From contig DYLB01000011.1 in assembly GCA_020722305.1 (NCBI GenBank), positions 1 through 6,615 on the forward strand: DNA of 6,615 nucleotides. The letters are read 5' to 3'. This document shows, piece after piece, positions 4,730 to 6,615 of this stretch. The notes under the pieces were generated by a model. It was not told the origin of the DNA and ran no database searches. It was given only the letters and a program-made list of their open reading frames with translations. Within the stretch, counting starts at the first letter, position 1. Each line of letters begins with the position of its first letter. The position numbers were made by a program, and so were the translations under genes. This DNA is from Anaerolinea thermophila (GTDB lineage Bacteria > Chloroflexota > Anaerolineae > Anaerolineales > Villigracilaceae).

Positions 4730-5770
4730 ATGATGATCATCATGAAACCCAGCGCCACGCCCCAGGACGTAGAGCGCGTCATCGAAAAAATCAAATCGGT
4801 CGGGCTGGCCGTCCATCTCTCGCAAGGCGTCGAAACGACCATCATCGGCGCCATCGGCGAGACCCACAGCCTGCCCACCGACACGTTCGAAGTGATGGAA
4901 GGAGTCGAGACCGTCCAACGCATCACCCAGCCGTTCAAACTGGCCTCGCGCCAGTTCCACCCGGAGAATTCGATCTTCCCGCTCGACGGGTTCACCGTCG
5001 GCGGCGATGAGCTGGCCCTCGTCGCGGGACCCTGCTCGGTCGAGTCCCGCTCGCAAATCCTCGAAACGGCCCACGCCGTCAAGGAAGCCGGGGCCAACGC
5101 CCTGCGCGGCGGCGTCTTCAAACCGCGTACCTCCCCCTACGCCTTCCAGGGCCTCGGCGAGGAAGGCCTCGAGCTGCTCGCCGAAGCCCGCCAGCAAACC
5201 GGCCTGCCCATCGTGGTCGAGATCATGTCGCAGGTGCAGCTGGACCTGATGGTCGAATACGTGGACGTACTGCAAATCGGCGCCCGCAACATGCAAAACT
5301 TCAATCTACTGCGCGTCATCGGCGAGACCCAGACACCCGTGCTGCTCAAGCGCGGCCTCTCGGCCACCATCGAAGAGTTGCTCATGGCCGCCGAATATAT
5401 CCTGGCCGGTGGCAACAAACAAGTGATGCTGTGCGAGCGCGGCATCCGCACTTTCGAGACCGCCACCCGCAACACCACCGACATCAACGCCATCCCCGTG
5501 CTCAAATCGCTGACCCACCTGCCGGTCATCCTCGACCCCAGCCACTCCACCGGCCATTTCGACTACGTGGCTGCCATCGCCCGGGCCGCGGTCGCCGCCG
5601 GGGCCGACGGCCTGATCGTCGAAGTCCACCCCGACCCCGCCCACGCCCTGTCCGACGGGCGCCAGTCGCTCAAACCTGAGAAGTTCGCCGCCATGGTCAG
5701 GCAGGTCGGTCAGATCGCCGAAGTCATGGGCCGCCGCCTGGCCACGGTCAAAATCCCGGCCCATGGATAA
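4730..5770 (+). CDS. aroF: 3-deoxy-7-phosphoheptulonate (DAHP) synthase, type Ibeta with N-terminal regulatory-type domain
   Basis: This enzyme of 346 residues condenses phosphoenolpyruvate with erythrose-4-phosphate, the first step of the shikimate pathway. Residues 1-about 70 (from MMIIMKPSATPQDVERVIEK) form the ferredoxin/ACT-like domain that, in Thermotoga maritima DAHP synthase, binds tyrosine or phenylalanine and closes the active site. The TIM-barrel domain follows, with LVAGPCSVES (97-106), GGVFKPRTSPYAFQG (127-141), QIGARNMQN (182-190), LLKRG (205-209) and LDPSHSTG (268-275). The metal ligands known for the T. maritima enzyme are all present at matching positions: Cys102, His272, Glu298 and Asp309. 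The start at 4730 follows AAAGGAG (4716-4722) with a seven-base gap. The end overlaps the tyrA start by eight bases. Regulation is probably double, by the upstream attenuator and by feedback through the N-terminal domain. aroF is used as a family label; aroG or aroA(Ibeta) would be equally acceptable. Confidence 0.96.
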   Translation: MMIIMKPSATPQDVERVIEKIKSVGLAVHLSQGVETTIIGAIGETHSLPTDTFEVMEGVETVQRITQPFKLASRQFHPENSIFPLDGFTVGGDELALVAGPCSVESRSQILETAHAVKEAGANALRGGVFKPRTSPYAFQGLGEEGLELLAEARQQTGLPIVVEIMSQVQLDLMVEYVDVLQIGARNMQNFNLLRVIGETQTPVLLKRGLSATIEELLMAAEYILAGGNKQVMLCERGIRTFETATRNTTDINAIPVLKSLTHLPVILDPSHSTGHFDYVAAIARAAVAAGADGLIVEVHPDPAHALSDGRQSLKPEKFAAMVRQVGQIAEVMGRRLATVKIPAHG

Positions 5771-6615
5771 GCCCGGCTTTGCGCTCAAAGACGCCAATAT
5801 TGCGCTTGTGGGATTGGGGCTGATGGGCGGCTCCCTGGCGCTGTCCGTTAAATCAAGATGCCGCCGCCTGAGCGCCTTCGACCCGGACCTCGCGACCCTC
5901 GAGCTGGCCCGCCGTCAAGAGATCGTCCACGTTGCCGAGAGCGATCCCGCCAAAGCTCTGGCTGAAGCCGACCTCGTGATTTTGGCCTGCCCCGTCCCCG
6001 CCATCCTGGAGTGGATCCGCCGCCTGCCAGAATTTATCCAGCGCCCGTGCATCGTCCTCGACCTCGGCTCATCCAAGCGGACGATCGTCGCCGCCCTCGA
6101 GTCCCTGCCCGCCAATTTCGACCCCCTCGGCGGGCATCCCATCTGCGGGCGCGAGCAGCTCTCGCTCACAAACGCCGAACGCTTCCTCTACCGCGACGCT
6201 CCCTTCGTGTTGACGCCGCTGCCGCGCACCGGCCAGCGCGCCCGCGCCGCCGCCTTGCAACTGATCGAGGCGCTGGGAGCGGTTCCCCTCTGGCTGGATG
6301 CCGCCTCCCACGACCGGATTTTAGCCGCCACCAGCCACCTGCCCTACCTGCTCTCGTCGGCCCTGGCGCTCGCCACCCCCGAAGAGGCCGCGCCCCTCGT
6401 CGGCCCGGGATTCCGCTCCACGTCCCGGCTGGCCGGCACCCCGTCCAGCATGATGCTCGGCGTGCTCCAATCCAACCGTGACAACGTCCTGACTTCGATT
6501 GACCGACTGCAAGTGCAACTCGCCGCCCTCAAATCGGCGCTAATCGCCAACGATGTCAACCAACTCAAAGCGCACCTCGACGCCGCCCGCACACACTACC
6601 AACAACTGAATACTG
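5763..6615 (+). CDS. tyrA: Prephenate (or arogenate) dehydrogenase, 3' end outside the window
   Basis: The frame is open from ATG 5763 to the window end: 284 residues plus one base, so the C-terminus is missing. TyrA oxidatively decarboxylates prephenate to 4-hydroxyphenylpyruvate (or arogenate to tyrosine) with NAD(P)+. Residues 12-28 hold the Rossmann motif GLGLMGGSLAL, and Asp40 ends the second strand, which favours NAD+. The family motifs LDLGSSK (99-105), GGHPICG (123-129), TSHLPYLLSSALA (190-202) and GFRSTSRLAG (216-225) follow in order. The start overlaps the DAHP synthase stop by eight bases (5763-5770), and no Shine-Dalgarno is seen, so translational coupling is likely. An alternative first codon at the GTG of ALVG would destroy the Rossmann strand. 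Most TyrA proteins of this type run to about 280-370 residues, so little may be missing. The prephenate/arogenate choice cannot be decided by eye. Confidence 0.94.
   Translation, partial: MDKPGFALKDANIALVGLGLMGGSLALSVKSRCRRLSAFDPDLATLELARRQEIVHVAESDPAKALAEADLVILACPVPAILEWIRRLPEFIQRPCIVLDLGSSKRTIVAALESLPANFDPLGGHPICGREQLSLTNAERFLYRDAPFVLTPLPRTGQRARAAALQLIEALGAVPLWLDAASHDRILAATSHLPYLLSSALALATPEEAAPLVGPGFRSTSRLAGTPSSMMLGVLQSNRDNVLTSIDRLQVQLAALKSALIANDVNQLKAHLDAARTHYQQLNT

Noticed and set aside
4664..5296. Minus-strand ORF of 210 residues (and similar ones at 1003-1527 and 5306-5797)
   Set aside because: They are antisense to clearly recognised pheA and DAHP synthase genes and show low-complexity composition typical of high-GC shadow frames, with no recognisable domain.
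1..6615. CRISPR arrays, tRNA or rRNA genes, insertion sequences
   Set aside because: No regular repeat-spacer pattern, cloverleaf, rRNA signature, transposase motif or terminal inverted repeats were seen.

Overview
The window is a bacterial chromosomal segment built around the phenylalanine/tyrosine end of aromatic amino acid biosynthesis. The aromatic genes are GC-rich (43 of 60 bases are G/C at 5101-5160) and closely packed, with stop/start overlaps. Two intergenic regions place a -10-like box only a few bases before an ATG, which suggests leaderless transcripts. This style, together with the type Ibeta DAHP synthase, the AroH-type chorismate mutase and the HTH antitoxin family seen here, would fit a Chloroflexota (Anaerolineae-like) genome. 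That assignment is an inference, not a proof.

Layout, all on the + strand. (1) 26-2028: a class I aminotransferase and a prephenate dehydratase (pheA) overlap by ATGA; together they can convert prephenate to phenylalanine. (2) 2101-3645: a multi-pass GT39/PMT-like membrane glycosyltransferase of visibly lower GC, with no evident link to aromatic metabolism. (3) 3664-4040: an orphan HTH antitoxin-like gene split by a frameshift and lacking a toxin partner. (4) 4059-4239: a consensus promoter (TTGACA, 17 bp, TAGAAT) followed almost at once by a 27-codon leader ORF with the run FYFAYYFY, then an intrinsic terminator. I read this as a ribosome-mediated transcription attenuator sensing charged tRNA-Phe and tRNA-Tyr. 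(5) 4310-6615: the operon under that attenuator, namely chorismate mutase (aroH), DAHP synthase with an N-terminal regulatory-type domain (aroF), and prephenate dehydrogenase (tyrA, running off the window end).

Taken together, DAHP synthase opens the shikimate pathway, chorismate mutase makes prephenate, TyrA sends prephenate to tyrosine, and PheA with the aminotransferase sends it to phenylalanine. The aroH-aroF-tyrA block appears to be controlled twice. Transcription would be controlled by the Phe/Tyr leader peptide attenuator, and DAHP synthase probably by allosteric feedback through its N-terminal domain. The leader peptide is the most notable element. It was found by reading the gap between the HTH gene and aroH, and is too short to appear as an ordinary gene call.
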